64,000 nucleotides of DNA from Sporomusa acidovorans (GCF_900101845.1 NZ_FNAM01000012.1:1-64000), one strand, 5' to 3'; positions 53,089-61,895 are shown, counted from the stretch's first letter. The notes: a model not told the origin generated them from the sequence alone. A program made the numbers and translations.

Positions 53089-53721
53089 TTAGGCGACCCA
53101 TTCCTTACATAAATCAACTGCAACGGCTGCATCCGGAGCATATCCATCAGCACCAATTTGGTTTGCAAAGTCTTCCGTTATCGGAGCTCCGCCGATGATT
53201 ACTTTAACTTTGTCTCGCAGTCCTTCTTTAGCCAGCAGATCTATGGTTTCTTTCATCGCCGGCATAGTAGTGGTGAGCAACGCCGCCATGGCCACAATTT
53301 TTGCATTGTGTTCTTTAACAGCAACAATAAATTTTTCAGATGAAATGTCTATACCCAAGTCAATAACTTTAAAACCGCCACCTTCTAGCATCATGGTGAC
53401 GAGATTTTTACCGATATCATGGAGGTCGCCTTGAACAGCGCCGATTACAACTGTTCCAAGGGAGGGCATATCTTTGTCGGCTATGAGTGGCTTAACCATC
53501 TCAATACCAGCAGACATAGCTTTCGCTGAACGCAGGACTTCTGGTACAAACATATCACCTTTTTTAAAACTGGCACCTACTATATTCATTCCGGCAATCA
53601 ATCCTTCGCTAATAATTGCTAGCGGACTGGCACCAGAATCAACCAATGCCTGTACCTGTTCTTTTACTTGACCTTCCCGTCCTGAGATAACACTTTGGGC
53701 TAAATTCTCAAAATTTGCCAT
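53089..53721 (-). CDS. mttC: Trimethylamine corrinoid protein MttC
   Basis: 210 residues. An N-terminal helical cap domain (to about residue 85) is followed by the cobalamin-binding domain with the lower-ligand motif GDLHDIGKN, then MLEGGGFKVIDLGID and the GGAPIT loop. It carries the methyl group between MttB and MtgA. The ATG at 53721 is chosen over the GTG at 53730; GGAAGTGGAG is just upstream. Preceded by a 190-base leader and a sigma-54 promoter. Confidence 0.92.
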   Translation of the reverse strand: MANFENLAQSVISGREGQVKEQVQALVDSGASPLAIISEGLIAGMNIVGASFKKGDMFVPEVLRSAKAMSAGIEMVKPLIADKDMPSLGTVVIGAVQGDLHDIGKNLVTMMLEGGGFKVIDLGIDISSEKFIVAVKEHNAKIVAMAALLTTTMPAMKETIDLLAKEGLRDKVKVIIGGAPITEDFANQIGADGYAPDAAVAVDLCKEWVA

Positions 53722-53833
53722 AATCTCCACTTCCTCTCTTCATTTTGTATGCCATAACCAAAATAGTTTATTAATTATCACCTCCTAATTGACGGCAATA
53801 TAATCCGGGAATTAATACTGGGTAGCCAAAGAT

Positions 53834-53890
53834 AAATTCACACATTCTTACCACCCCGGACGGGAAAAGTGAATTTAAATGTGTGAATTT
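53834..53890 (-). repeat. 13-bp inverted repeat in the mttC leader
   Basis: AAATTCACACATT (53834-53846) and its exact complement AATGTGTGAATTT (53878-53890), with CCCGGACGGG inside the loop. It lies between the sigma-54 promoter and mttC, so it would fold in the leader RNA. Confidence 0.7.
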
Positions 53891-53917
53891 GAGATTTGGT
53901 GTCCTAGTGCAAACTAA

Positions 53918-53934
53918 TGCAAGAATAGTACCAA
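53918..53934 (-). promoter_or_regulatory. Sigma-54 (-24/-12) promoter of mttCB
   Basis: Minus strand TTGGTACTATTCTTGCA: GG and GC ten bases apart and the TTGCA block intact; the -24 block has T for C. About 200 bases before mttC. Confidence 0.75.
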
Positions 53935-54244
53935 TCTAAAAAATATCGGATTATTTATAAACTAGGTACTGTTATGGCCAATTAGCTGCTGCGCGGTTAA
54001 TACTTGTCTAAGCAATAAATAAAATAGAAATCTTAAAAGAAGGGGTCTAGCATTTAATGAGTCTTAACTGAGAAAATATGTAAAAGTTTTTTTCACCCTG
54101 TAATCTTTTTTTTCACTTTTAGCAGGGTTTGTACCAACATAAAAGATAAAATCATGAAAATGGTTGAAACCAGTATTCGATATCTTAGATTATTTATTTA
54201 AAAAATTTTTAAGGAATTAGCTTATATTTTACTATGAGAATAAC

Positions 54245-54280
54245 AAAGGAGCAGTCATAATCAGACTGCTCCTTTATTTT
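54245..54280 (+). terminator. Rho-independent terminator just upstream of the pylT promoter
   Basis: AAAGGAGCAGTC against GACTGCTCCTTT, then ATTTTG. No gene lies upstream on this strand, so it either shields pylT from stray transcription or ends a small RNA. Confidence 0.75.
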
Positions 54281-54290
54281 GATTCAAGTA

Positions 54291-54307
54291 TTGGCACTGA
54301 TTTTGCA
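54291..54307 (+). promoter_or_regulatory. Sigma-54 (-24/-12) promoter of the pyl operon
   Basis: TTGGCACTGATTTTGCA, near-perfect consensus with GG-N10-GC. Transcription would start near 54318, about 23 bases before pylT. Confidence 0.9.
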
Positions 54308-54340
54308 TAACTGATATGTAAGAAAGTTAGCTGAGCTCAC

Positions 54341-54412
54341 GGGGGGTGGATCGGATTGATCGCGTGGACTCTAAATTCGCGTAGGCGGGTGAAACTCCCG
54401 TACTCCCCGCCA
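54341..54412 (+). tRNA. pylT: tRNA-Pyl (CUA anticodon)
   Basis: 72 bases including an encoded CCA. The acceptor stem pairs GGGGGGT with ACTCCCC, the anticodon loop reads ACTCTAAAT with CTA at its centre, the D arm is short, and the T arm is GGCGGGTGAAACTCCCGT. The body closely resembles the Desulfitobacterium tRNA-Pyl. It would deliver pyrrolysine at UAG codons such as mttB codon 329. It is followed 22 bases later by pylSc, so the tRNA is co-transcribed with the operon. Confidence 0.96.
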
Positions 54413-54434
54413 ACAACTTCAAGGGGGTAACTAG

Positions 54435-55268
54435 GTGAATATTACCTGGACACCAATACAAAAGCAACGTTTAAAAGAACTTAATGCCAGCTCAATATGG
54501 CAAGAGCGACATTTTGAATCATCAAACGAACGCGATTCTGAATTTCGAGACCTGGCGAGCCAGTTGGTAACCAGGGGTAGGCGACATTTGGAGCAATTTC
54601 AGAAACTTACTAAGCGGCCACTGCTAAGCGTACTTGAACAGCGACTTATTGAAGCTCTTACGCTTCAAGGATTCATTCAAGTAATGACTCCAACAATTAT
54701 ATCTAAAGGTTCTTTGGCTAAGATGTCTGTCGACGATAACCATCCACTCTTTTCCCAAGTTTTCTGGCTCGACTCCAAGCGGTGTCTTCGTCCGATGCTA
54801 GCCCCGAATCTCTACACATTATGGAAAGACTTGCTTCGCCTATGGAAGCCGCCGATTCGCATCTTTGAAATCGGCACCTGTTATCGTAAGGAATCTCAGG
54901 GGGGATTACATCTAAATGAGTTTACAATGCTCAATATAACTGAATTGGGTTTACCCCTCAATGAAAGGCAACAACGTCTAGAAGAAATAGCATCCTTAGT
55001 TATGGACGCTGTTGGTATCGATGATTATGAGATGGAGGTGACAAATTCAGTCGTATACGGAGATACCTTAGACGTGATTAAAGGTATTGAATTAGGCTCA
55101 AGCGCTATGGGACCGCATGTTCTTGATAAAAAGTGGGGGATCACTGAGCCGTGGGTCGGGATAGGCTTTGGTCTCGAACGTTTGCTAATGGTAAAGGAAG
55201 GTGCTCAAAATGTTCAGAGTATGGGACGAAGTCTTAGTTATTTAGACGGAGTAAGATTAAATATCTAA
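54435..55268 (+). CDS. pylSc: Pyrrolysyl-tRNA synthetase, catalytic part PylSc
   Basis: 277 residues, class II synthetase core. Motif 2 is FEIGTCYRKESQGGLHLNEF and motif 3 is GIGFGLERLLM. TPTIISKGSLAKM and RPMLAPNLYTLW line the amino-acid pocket. It charges PylT with pyrrolysine. As in other bacteria the N-terminal tRNA-binding domain is encoded separately (pylSn, 58523). The GTG start follows AAGGGGG. Confidence 0.95.
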   Translation: MNITWTPIQKQRLKELNASSIWQERHFESSNERDSEFRDLASQLVTRGRRHLEQFQKLTKRPLLSVLEQRLIEALTLQGFIQVMTPTIISKGSLAKMSVDDNHPLFSQVFWLDSKRCLRPMLAPNLYTLWKDLLRLWKPPIRIFEIGTCYRKESQGGLHLNEFTMLNITELGLPLNERQQRLEEIASLVMDAVGIDDYEMEVTNSVVYGDTLDVIKGIELGSSAMGPHVLDKKWGITEPWVGIGFGLERLLMVKEGAQNVQSMGRSLSYLDGVRLNI

Positions 55269-55318
55269 AGGCTAATTATTAAAAAATAAAATGTACTTGA
55301 TAAGTAGGTGATTTTACA

Positions 55319-56461
55319 ATGATAGTGCAACAACCTTCTACACTTGATAGGATTTTAGAGAAAGCTTTTAAGGAGGAATTACTAGGGCGAGATGAGCTTT
55401 TACATCTGTTGAAAATTTCCGAGAAAAATGAACTTTCTAGAGTATTTGAAATGGCTAGATTACTCAGGACTCGCTATTTTGAGAACAAAATTTTCCTCTA
55501 TGGTTTTATTTATTTTTCAACCTATTGTCGTAATGAGTGTAATTTCTGCTTATATCGGAAATCTAACCACTCGCTACACCGTTATCATAAAAACCATGGG
55601 GAGATTATGGAAATAGCATATAGGTTAGTGAAATCTGGAATACATTTACTAGATTTAACTATGGGAGAAGACCCACGATACTATGACAACAAATCAGGAT
55701 TCGATTCTTTGATAAGAACGGTACAGGCTATAAAAGAAGGCAGCGAGATGCCTATCATGATTTCGGCGGGTGTCGTGCCTAAAGATGTATTAAGAGAGTT
55801 AAAAAAAGCTGGTGCTGAATGGTATGCGTGCTATCAAGAAACTCACAATCCTCACTTATATTCGAGGCTTAGAGTAGGTCAAAGTTTTTATGAGAGAATG
55901 AAACGAAAAAAAGAAGCTAAGGATATGGGCTTCCTTATTGAGGAGGGCTTACTTACCGGAGTTGGGGAAAAAGACGGAGATGTGGTTGATTCGCTGCAGG
56001 CTATGAGAAGGCTGGAAGCGGATCAGGTGCGAGTTATGAGTTTTGTTCCCCAGAAGGGTACGCCTATGCAAAATGTTCCGTCAATACCCAGGACAAGAGA
56101 GCGATTAATCCTTGCAATAATGCGATTAGTCTTTCCTGATCGGTTAATTCCAGCTTCTCTGGATGTGGATGGTATTAATGGATTAGCGGATCGCCTTGAC
56201 GCCGGAGCTAATGTCGTTACATCAATCATTCCGCCAAACTCCGGTTTGGCTGGAGTGTCAAATCAAGAATTGGATATTGACGATGCTAATCGAACGGTGG
56301 AGAGAATACTTCCTATTTTAGAAGGGCTTGGACTGATAAGGGCTAGCACAACAGAGTATATGGAGTGGATCTTAGCACGTCTGACAAAGGTTATGCCATC
56401 CTATAGGCAAATCCAGGAGGCTAAAAAAGAGTATACAGACTGGGTTGTACTACATCACTAA
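55319..56461 (+). CDS. pylB: PylB: radical SAM 3-methylornithine synthase
   Basis: 380 residues. The [4Fe-4S] cluster motif TYCRNECNFCLY (C-x3-C-x2-C) is present, with LLDLTMGEDP and DGINGLADRLDAGANVVTS in the barrel. PylB converts lysine to 3-methylornithine, the first step of pyrrolysine synthesis. Complete and placed in the standard bacterial order. Confidence 0.94.
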   Translation: MIVQQPSTLDRILEKAFKEELLGRDELLHLLKISEKNELSRVFEMARLLRTRYFENKIFLYGFIYFSTYCRNECNFCLYRKSNHSLHRYHKNHGEIMEIAYRLVKSGIHLLDLTMGEDPRYYDNKSGFDSLIRTVQAIKEGSEMPIMISAGVVPKDVLRELKKAGAEWYACYQETHNPHLYSRLRVGQSFYERMKRKKEAKDMGFLIEEGLLTGVGEKDGDVVDSLQAMRRLEADQVRVMSFVPQKGTPMQNVPSIPRTRERLILAIMRLVFPDRLIPASLDVDGINGLADRLDAGANVVTSIIPPNSGLAGVSNQELDIDDANRTVERILPILEGLGLIRASTTEYMEWILARLTKVMPSYRQIQEAKKEYTDWVVLHH

Positions 56462-56482
56462 AGCTCTAGAAGGGAGATAGTA

Positions 56483-57631
56483 ATGCGAGTTGTAATCGTC
56501 GGCGGAAAACTCCAAGGAGTTGAGGCCGCATACCTAGCAAAGAAAGCTGGATGGGAAGTTAGTGTTGTCGATAAAACAACTGAGGTTCCGGCTTCAATAA
56601 TTTGTGATTACTTCCAGATAATGGATGTAACCAATAGCGTTGAATGGCTAGCATTTTCAGAAAGATTCGATCTGGTTATCCCTGCGTTAGAAAACCAAAA
56701 AGCGTTAGAAAGCTTGGTAAGATGCTCAAATTGCTCTCAAGTTCCCCTGGTCTTTGATGCCAAGTCGTATTCTATCTCTTCCTCAAAAATTATTTCAAAT
56801 GAGATATTTAAACGACTTTCAATCCCTGCACCTGCACCATGGCCACAGTGTAGTTTTCCAATAATTATAAAACCATCCGGGGCAAGTGGGAGTGAAGGGG
56901 TAATCAAGGTTGATAATGCACAGATGTTCGAATGTTTGAAAGCAGAAAAAATTGTTTCTGATATGGTAATCGAGGAATACCTTGAGGGACCCTCCTATTC
57001 GATTGAGGTTATTGGGTATCAAGGAGTGTATAAAGCGCTGCACATTACTGAGCTCCATCTTGATGCTCAGTATGACTGTAAGCGAGTGCTTGGTTCTACA
57101 ACTCTTTCCAAAGAACAAAAGACTAGCTTCGAACAGATTGCTTTGCGCTTAGCTAGCTTTTTGAATCTGAATGGAGTTATGGATGTGGAGATCATTTTAC
57201 ATAAGGATCAGCTAAAAGTCTTAGAAATCGATGCTAGGATTCCAAGTCAAACCCCAACGGCGGTCTATCATGCTACTGGGAAAAATATGTTGGAAATTAT
57301 TGGTAAGACTTTTGCGCAGGGAAGGCCATGGGGAGACTTTGTCATCACTGAGGACAGAGGCGTGATTTACGAACACATTCATGTCAATGGAGAAAACCTT
57401 GAAGTTTTAGGTGAACACATTCTATCCAGCGCAGGGCCACTTCGCCTATGCACAAATTTTTTTGGAGCTGATGAAGCATTAACAACTTACTCACAAGGTA
57501 AAAAAGAATGGGTTGCCACTCTGATTATTATCGGAGCAAACATGCTAGAGGCGTGGAAAAAACGAGAGCGTATTATTTCTGAAATCAAAAGGAAATGCCA
57601 GATTCAAAACTATTGTGATTATTTTCCATAA
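56483..57631 (+). CDS. pylC: PylC: 3-methylornithine-lysine ligase
   Basis: 382 residues with an ATP-grasp fold. VVIVGGKLQGVEAAYLAKK opens the N-terminal domain, FPIIIKPSGASGSEGVIK is the ATP loop, and VLEIDARIPSQTPTAVYH closes the active site. It joins 3-methylornithine to the epsilon-amine of a second lysine. GGGAGATAG precedes the ATG, 21 bases after pylB. Confidence 0.94.
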   Translation: MRVVIVGGKLQGVEAAYLAKKAGWEVSVVDKTTEVPASIICDYFQIMDVTNSVEWLAFSERFDLVIPALENQKALESLVRCSNCSQVPLVFDAKSYSISSSKIISNEIFKRLSIPAPAPWPQCSFPIIIKPSGASGSEGVIKVDNAQMFECLKAEKIVSDMVIEEYLEGPSYSIEVIGYQGVYKALHITELHLDAQYDCKRVLGSTTLSKEQKTSFEQIALRLASFLNLNGVMDVEIILHKDQLKVLEIDARIPSQTPTAVYHATGKNMLEIIGKTFAQGRPWGDFVITEDRGVIYEHIHVNGENLEVLGEHILSSAGPLRLCTNFFGADEALTTYSQGKKEWVATLIIIGANMLEAWKKRERIISEIKRKCQIQNYCDYFP

Positions 57632-57678
57632 TCGAAGACGATGTCAATTCCATTAGAAGTGTGTAGGGAGATGTTTCT

Positions 57679-58485
57679 ATGACACGACTTAAAGAAAAGG
57701 ATATTCAAAAGGTTGTTACCAGATTAGCGCAGTACGATGCCGAGCTAATTAGTAAGACAGGGTATAGTTTAAGATCTATTGCGACTCGTGCTGCAGATAG
57801 GGACTTGAATACTACTCTGGTTGCCCAACCTAAAATCGCTGTTATTCCTATCACAAGCGGACAAGGAATTATTGGAGGTTTTTCTGAGACTGTAGCTGGT
57901 ATTTTAGAGTATCTAGGTTTCAGTACTTTTATTACTAAAAACTATGATATTGCCGGGATTACTGAAGCTGTCCAGGGTGGAGCTGAAGTTTTGTTTGCGG
58001 CCGATGATAATAAGTTTGTTGCGATTAACTTAAAAACTGGCGCGATAGCCGACAACAGTAAGGCCACAGGGAAAGGATACGTTACTGCCTTAGACCGTAT
58101 GTGTAATGGTTTAGGTGAAAAACATGTGTTGATTATTGGCGCTGGGGCGGTAGGTAGAGGAGCATCAGGTTTAATTGCTAAGCTGGGAGGTCTGGTTTCC
58201 ATATATGATATAAGTATAACTGCTAGTCAGGTATTAGTTGACGAACTTAGAAGACAGGGGTATCCTGCAAAGGTTGAAACTGATTTGGATTATGCTTTGA
58301 GTAAGCATAGAGTCATAGTGGACGCCTCCCCGGCGGGAAACATTATCCGTCCTGAGTATATTACCGAGCATACAATAATCGCTGCTCCAGGCATTCCTTT
58401 AGGCGTACCAGAAGAACATCGAGGCAGAATACTCCATGACCCGTTGCAAATTGGGGTAGCTACGATGTGTTTTGAGGTTATATGA
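57679..58485 (+). CDS. pylD: PylD: pyrrolysine-forming dehydrogenase
   Basis: 268 residues. N-terminal TRLKEKDIQKV and TSGQGIIGGFSETVA segments bind the substrate; HVLIIGAGAVGRGASGLIA is the NAD-binding Rossmann motif. PylD oxidises the PylC product and closes the pyrroline ring. GGGAGATG precedes the ATG. It ends in TGA. Confidence 0.94.
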   Translation: MTRLKEKDIQKVVTRLAQYDAELISKTGYSLRSIATRAADRDLNTTLVAQPKIAVIPITSGQGIIGGFSETVAGILEYLGFSTFITKNYDIAGITEAVQGGAEVLFAADDNKFVAINLKTGAIADNSKATGKGYVTALDRMCNGLGEKHVLIIGAGAVGRGASGLIAKLGGLVSIYDISITASQVLVDELRRQGYPAKVETDLDYALSKHRVIVDASPAGNIIRPEYITEHTIIAAPGIPLGVPEEHRGRILHDPLQIGVATMCFEVI

Positions 58486-58522
58486 AGATTTTTTCAATTA
58501 CGGACGATTGGAGTGAATGCGT

Positions 58523-58846
58523 ATGGTCATTAACTCAATAAAACAGAAACGATACTATCGAAAAAATGTCGATTTCTTTAAACTAGTTGCCAAGCTTAAA
58601 CTTTGGCCTTCAAGAAGCGGGATTTTGCACGGCATCAAGAGCATGAAGATTATCGGGAGCGCAGCGGAACTTATTACACATTGTAATGAAAAGTTCTATA
58701 TACAAAATTCGAAACATAGTAGAGCTGCTCGTTGTCTGCGTAATAAATTGTTTTTCCATTCTTGTCCCACTTGTAAAATCCCAAAATGGAAACTAGAGAA
58801 ATACTCTGGAACATATGTGAATCAAAATTATGGATCTAATTTATAG
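58523..58846 (+). CDS. pylSn: PylSn: N-terminal tRNA-binding part of pyrrolysyl-tRNA synthetase
   Basis: 107 residues, basic. RYYRKNVDFFKLVAKLKLWP, HGIKSMKI and the metal-binding SCPTCKIPKW segment match the separate PylSn of Desulfitobacterium. It binds tRNA-Pyl tightly and helps PylSc. The ATG at 58523 has GGAG nine bases upstream; the ATG at 58517 is closer to it. The stop is TAG and lies in a small hairpin (GGATCT...AGATCC). Confidence 0.9.
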   Translation: MVINSIKQKRYYRKNVDFFKLVAKLKLWPSRSGILHGIKSMKIIGSAAELITHCNEKFYIQNSKHSRAARCLRNKLFFHSCPTCKIPKWKLEKYSGTYVNQNYGSNL

Positions 58847-59027
58847 ATCCGTATGTTTAGTCATCACGTGAAGCGGAGGTGACGCCTACAAATGTAATAC
58901 TTTGCTAGAATTGTGTTAAAAAAAGGGGGGGTAAAAGAGGTTGTTTTACAAAGCAAGACACTATCTGGCTTTGTTATTGCTATGATATGAATTTGTTTTA
59001 GATAAAAATCATTAGGGAGTGGATATC

Positions 59028-59825
59028 ATGATTATTGTCGGAGAATTGATTAATGCTAGTCGCAAGCCAATCTCAGAAGCTATCAAGAATGCGGATGCTA
59101 ACTATATTCAACAAGTAGCTAAAGATGAGTACTCGGCCGGTGCCAGTTATATTGATGTAAACGCCGGAGTTTTTGTTGGTAAAGAAGCCGATTATCTAAA
59201 ATGGATAGTTAAATTAGTCCAGGAAGTTGTTGATGGACCCTGTTGTATCGACAGTCCTGACCCTAAAGCTATAGAGGTTGCCTTAAAGATTCATAAAGGG
59301 CCGGCAATGCTAAATTCAATTTCATTAGAGAAAGAAAGATATGATGCATTTATACCCCTTGTGAGTGGAACAGCTCATAAAGTTGTCGCTTTGTGTATGA
59401 GTGATGAAGGCATGCCAGAAACTGCAGAAGCACGGGTTAAAATTGCCGATGAGCTAATTAACCGTCTGGTTAAAAAAGGTTTGTCTTTAGACCAGATTTA
59501 CGTAGATCCACTAGTGCAACCACTGTCTACGAACGACATCTATGGTATTGAGTTTCTGAAAGCCATAGAAATGATCATGAATAACTATCCTGGAGTTCAT
59601 ACCATGTGTGGCTTATCTAACATTTCTTTTGGCTTGCCTCTACGCAAATTTTTAAATAGAACATTTGGAATAATGGCCATAGATCGAGGCCTGGATGGTA
59701 TGATTATGAACCCTCTTGATAAAGAGTTCATGGCGAGCATTATAGCTGCTGAAGCTTTGCGTGGAAAAGATGAATACTGCATGAACTACCTTCAGGCTTA
59801 TCGCGATAATCTGCTTGAAGTATAG
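59028..59825 (+). CDS. mtgA: MtgA-type methylcorrinoid:tetrahydrofolate methyltransferase
   Basis: 265 residues, a pterin-binding TIM barrel. IIVGELINASRKPI is the entry motif, YIDVNAGVF and CCIDSPDPKAIEVAL bind the pterin, and MCGLSNISFGLP is the C-terminal motif. It takes the methyl from methyl-MttC to tetrahydrofolate, feeding the Wood-Ljungdahl pathway. ATG 59028 follows AGGGAG by eight bases. The stop is TAG directly followed by TAA, a tandem that would end any amber readthrough after one residue. Confidence 0.9.
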   Translation: MIIVGELINASRKPISEAIKNADANYIQQVAKDEYSAGASYIDVNAGVFVGKEADYLKWIVKLVQEVVDGPCCIDSPDPKAIEVALKIHKGPAMLNSISLEKERYDAFIPLVSGTAHKVVALCMSDEGMPETAEARVKIADELINRLVKKGLSLDQIYVDPLVQPLSTNDIYGIEFLKAIEMIMNNYPGVHTMCGLSNISFGLPLRKFLNRTFGIMAIDRGLDGMIMNPLDKEFMASIIAAEALRGKDEYCMNYLQAYRDNLLEV

Positions 59826-59941
59826 TAAAAGTGTTTATAGGCATCTGAAAAAAGAAAACACTTGTAAACTATCCCTCTCTGGATTCTCAGGATTTTGCCA
59901 ATGAAGGTTGAACGATTACGGAGGACTGGGAGGGATTGTAT

Positions 59942-60310
59942 ATGAATTTTGGTGACAAAGTACGATATGTGCGCGAGAAATTTTCATTAACTGCCGAGCA
60001 ATTAGCAAAGATTCTAAATGTAACACAGTCCTACATATCACATGTGGAAAACAACCGGCGGCAATTTGGACGTGACAAAATTATTTTAATGGCTAATAAA
60101 CTACGTATTCCTGTTGAATTCTTTCTTCGTGAAGATGTGGAAACCCTGGAGCAGCTAACAAACAGGGATAAGTTAGAAGCCTTTTTGGGGGATGAAAGGT
60201 ATCTCGACTATTTCATTGTCTTAGATCAAGCTGTTAAGGCGGATATTACCCCAAAAGAATTGGAGCGCGCAATCAACTATATAAAGGAATATAAAGTACG
60301 AGATGATTAA
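59942..60310 (+). CDS. XRE-family transcriptional regulator
   Basis: 122 residues. The helix-turn-helix is in the first 65 residues (VRYVREKFSLTAEQLAKILN, VTQSYISHVENNRRQFGRDK); the rest is a short helical tail (ELERAINYIKEYK). GGGAGGG lies seven bases before the ATG at 59942; a TTG at 59936 is out. Its target may be the pyl-mtgA genes upstream or the carrier downstream. Confidence 0.85.
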   Translation: MNFGDKVRYVREKFSLTAEQLAKILNVTQSYISHVENNRRQFGRDKIILMANKLRIPVEFFLREDVETLEQLTNRDKLEAFLGDERYLDYFIVLDQAVKADITPKELERAINYIKEYKVRDD

Positions 60311-60449
60311 ATATTTTCTTACAGCTTGAGTCTGCGTGAGGATAAATAGACTCTCCCCACCTCCAGCCCTTCCCTCTTTGATTGACAGTTAAAACGCATG
60401 GCATACTGAAAATCAGAGAGGGGATTTTATAATATGGCAAAGCATTAAT

Positions 60450-60543
60450 AGCATGTCCCGCAAGGGCATTTGCTGGGACGATCCTCTCATGGATTCTTTC
60501 TTGGGAAAGATGAAATATAAATGGATGACAAGTAAAGATGTGT
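60450..60543 (+). pseudogene. IS3-family transposase relic
   Basis: Codons read SMSRKGICWDDPLMDSFLGK and on to MKYKWMT, the region around the catalytic Glu of IS3-type OrfB (compare SMSRKGNCWDNAPMESF). Only about 30 codons remain, just ahead of the MFS gene. Confidence 0.7.
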
Positions 60544-60555
60544 GAGGTGTCTAGA

Positions 60556-61797
60556 TTGAAAAATAATAGATTGCCAATTTTGATTGCGATAATATTGATA
60601 TGCGTTGCTCCAATGGCGGATACCTTTATTTTGATACCGGCTATGGCGGATATTGCCAAGGCCTTACCGGATGTAAGCGGAGCGTTGATTAGTTTTATTT
60701 TGACGATATCATCGCTATTTGTTATACCAAGCAGCTTGATTGCGGGTAAAATTGTAAGCGACAATAAACTTAATAAAAAAAGCGCATTATTGATTGGATT
60801 CACATTGTTTACCATAGGTGGTGCCGCTGGGGGATTATATCCTAACATTTATTGGATATTATTTACCAGGGCTGTCGAGGGAATTGGCCTTGGTTTTGCT
60901 ACTGCAATGGTTGCAACAATTACAGCTGATTATTACTGCGGCCACGAACGGGCTAATGTAATGGGGCTGTATACTGCAATAGGCGGAGCGATCTCTATTG
61001 GTTTGACGCTTCTAGGCGGTTACTTAGCTATGACTGACTGGCGCCTGTCTTTTACCGGGTACCTTTTATGCGCATTGATTGTAGTATATGATGCGATTGT
61101 GTTAGAGAGGAAGCCTATCAAATCTGCGGAACTACTTGCGGAGGAAGAACAAGACCGGAAAGAGATGGAGGCAGCATTGGCTGCAGATGCGGGGCGTAAA
61201 CCACGTCTAGGTAAGTCGGTTTGGTTCCTTGTTGGATTGACATTTGTGTCACAAATTATTGGCAACATGTTATACTTATTTATGGCAATATTTATGGATA
61301 CCGAAAAATTGGGAGATGCCATAGCAGTTGGAGAAGCGAACGGAATTACAACAATTGTCATTGTTGTGTTTAGCCTATTGTTTGGAGTAATTTATTCAAG
61401 GCTGAAAGGGTTCACAACAGTATTCTTCTTTACATTCATTGGGCTGGGATACTTTTTACTTGCTAGGTCAACTGACTATACAACATGCCTAATAGCGTTC
61501 GTTGTATGGGCAGTGGGGTTTTCTGTTACAATCCCATATATTTATACAGAAGCGACTATTCTTCCGCCAAAGAATTTAGTTACGATTTGTGGAGCTTTGA
61601 TCAATAGTACAATCTTTTTAGCTTACACACTATCTGCTTTTGTTCAGCCTGTTATTGTATCTATGTTTCATAACGATTCGCTAAGGTTTATGTTTAACGT
61701 CCTCGGAGTAGTTATGGGTGTTTGCGCAGTAGTTAGTGCAATCTACTATGCCATGGCAAAAAGAGTAGATAGCACCAAAATAAATCATGCAGCGTAG
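60556..61797 (+). CDS. MFS carrier
   Basis: 413 residues, 12 helices. The loop after helix 2 has KIVSDNKLNKKSALL, helix 4 GIGLGFATAMVATI, and the central loop is long and acidic (EEEQDRKEMEAAL). The TTG at 60556 is well spaced after GAGGTG; the ATG at 60538 is an alternative. I cannot assign a substrate; its place after mtgA makes a methylamine or betaine possible, but that is only position. It ends in TAG, and the next in-frame stop lies about 30 codons on. Confidence 0.8.
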   Translation: MKNNRLPILIAIILICVAPMADTFILIPAMADIAKALPDVSGALISFILTISSLFVIPSSLIAGKIVSDNKLNKKSALLIGFTLFTIGGAAGGLYPNIYWILFTRAVEGIGLGFATAMVATITADYYCGHERANVMGLYTAIGGAISIGLTLLGGYLAMTDWRLSFTGYLLCALIVVYDAIVLERKPIKSAELLAEEEQDRKEMEAALAADAGRKPRLGKSVWFLVGLTFVSQIIGNMLYLFMAIFMDTEKLGDAIAVGEANGITTIVIVVFSLLFGVIYSRLKGFTTVFFFTFIGLGYFLLARSTDYTTCLIAFVVWAVGFSVTIPYIYTEATILPPKNLVTICGALINSTIFLAYTLSAFVQPVIVSMFHNDSLRFMFNVLGVVMGVCAVVSAIYYAMAKRVDSTKINHAA

Positions 61798-61835
61798 TTA
61801 GAACAATTGATTGAAACGAACAAGGGGACAAAACG

Positions 61836-61895
61836 AACAAGGGGACAGGGACGCCGTTTTAACGGAAAACGTCATCCCTGTCCCCTTGTTTTTTA
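61836..61895 (+). terminator. Terminator made of a GGGGACAGGGA-type repeat hairpin
   Basis: AACAAGGGGACAGGGA pairs with TCCCTGTCCCCTTGTT, with an inner GACG/CGTC stem, then six T. The AACAAGGGGACA unit is also present once just before (61818-61830). Similar hairpins are common as REP-like elements in other genomes. Confidence 0.8.

Larger units (their letters stand above)
53731..54340. other. Divergent regulatory region between mttC and pylT
   Basis: 610 bases without a gene. It contains two opposed sigma-54 promoters (53918-53934 minus, 54291-54307 plus), a leader hairpin, a terminator, and a TGGTTGAAACCA palindrome at 54161-54172 that could be an activator site. Confidence 0.6.

Noticed and set aside
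58832..58850. Hairpin over the pylSn amber stop as a pyrrolysine insertion element
   Set aside because: A six-base stem is weak, insertion elements are not needed for Pyl, and nothing coding follows the stop beyond a few codons.
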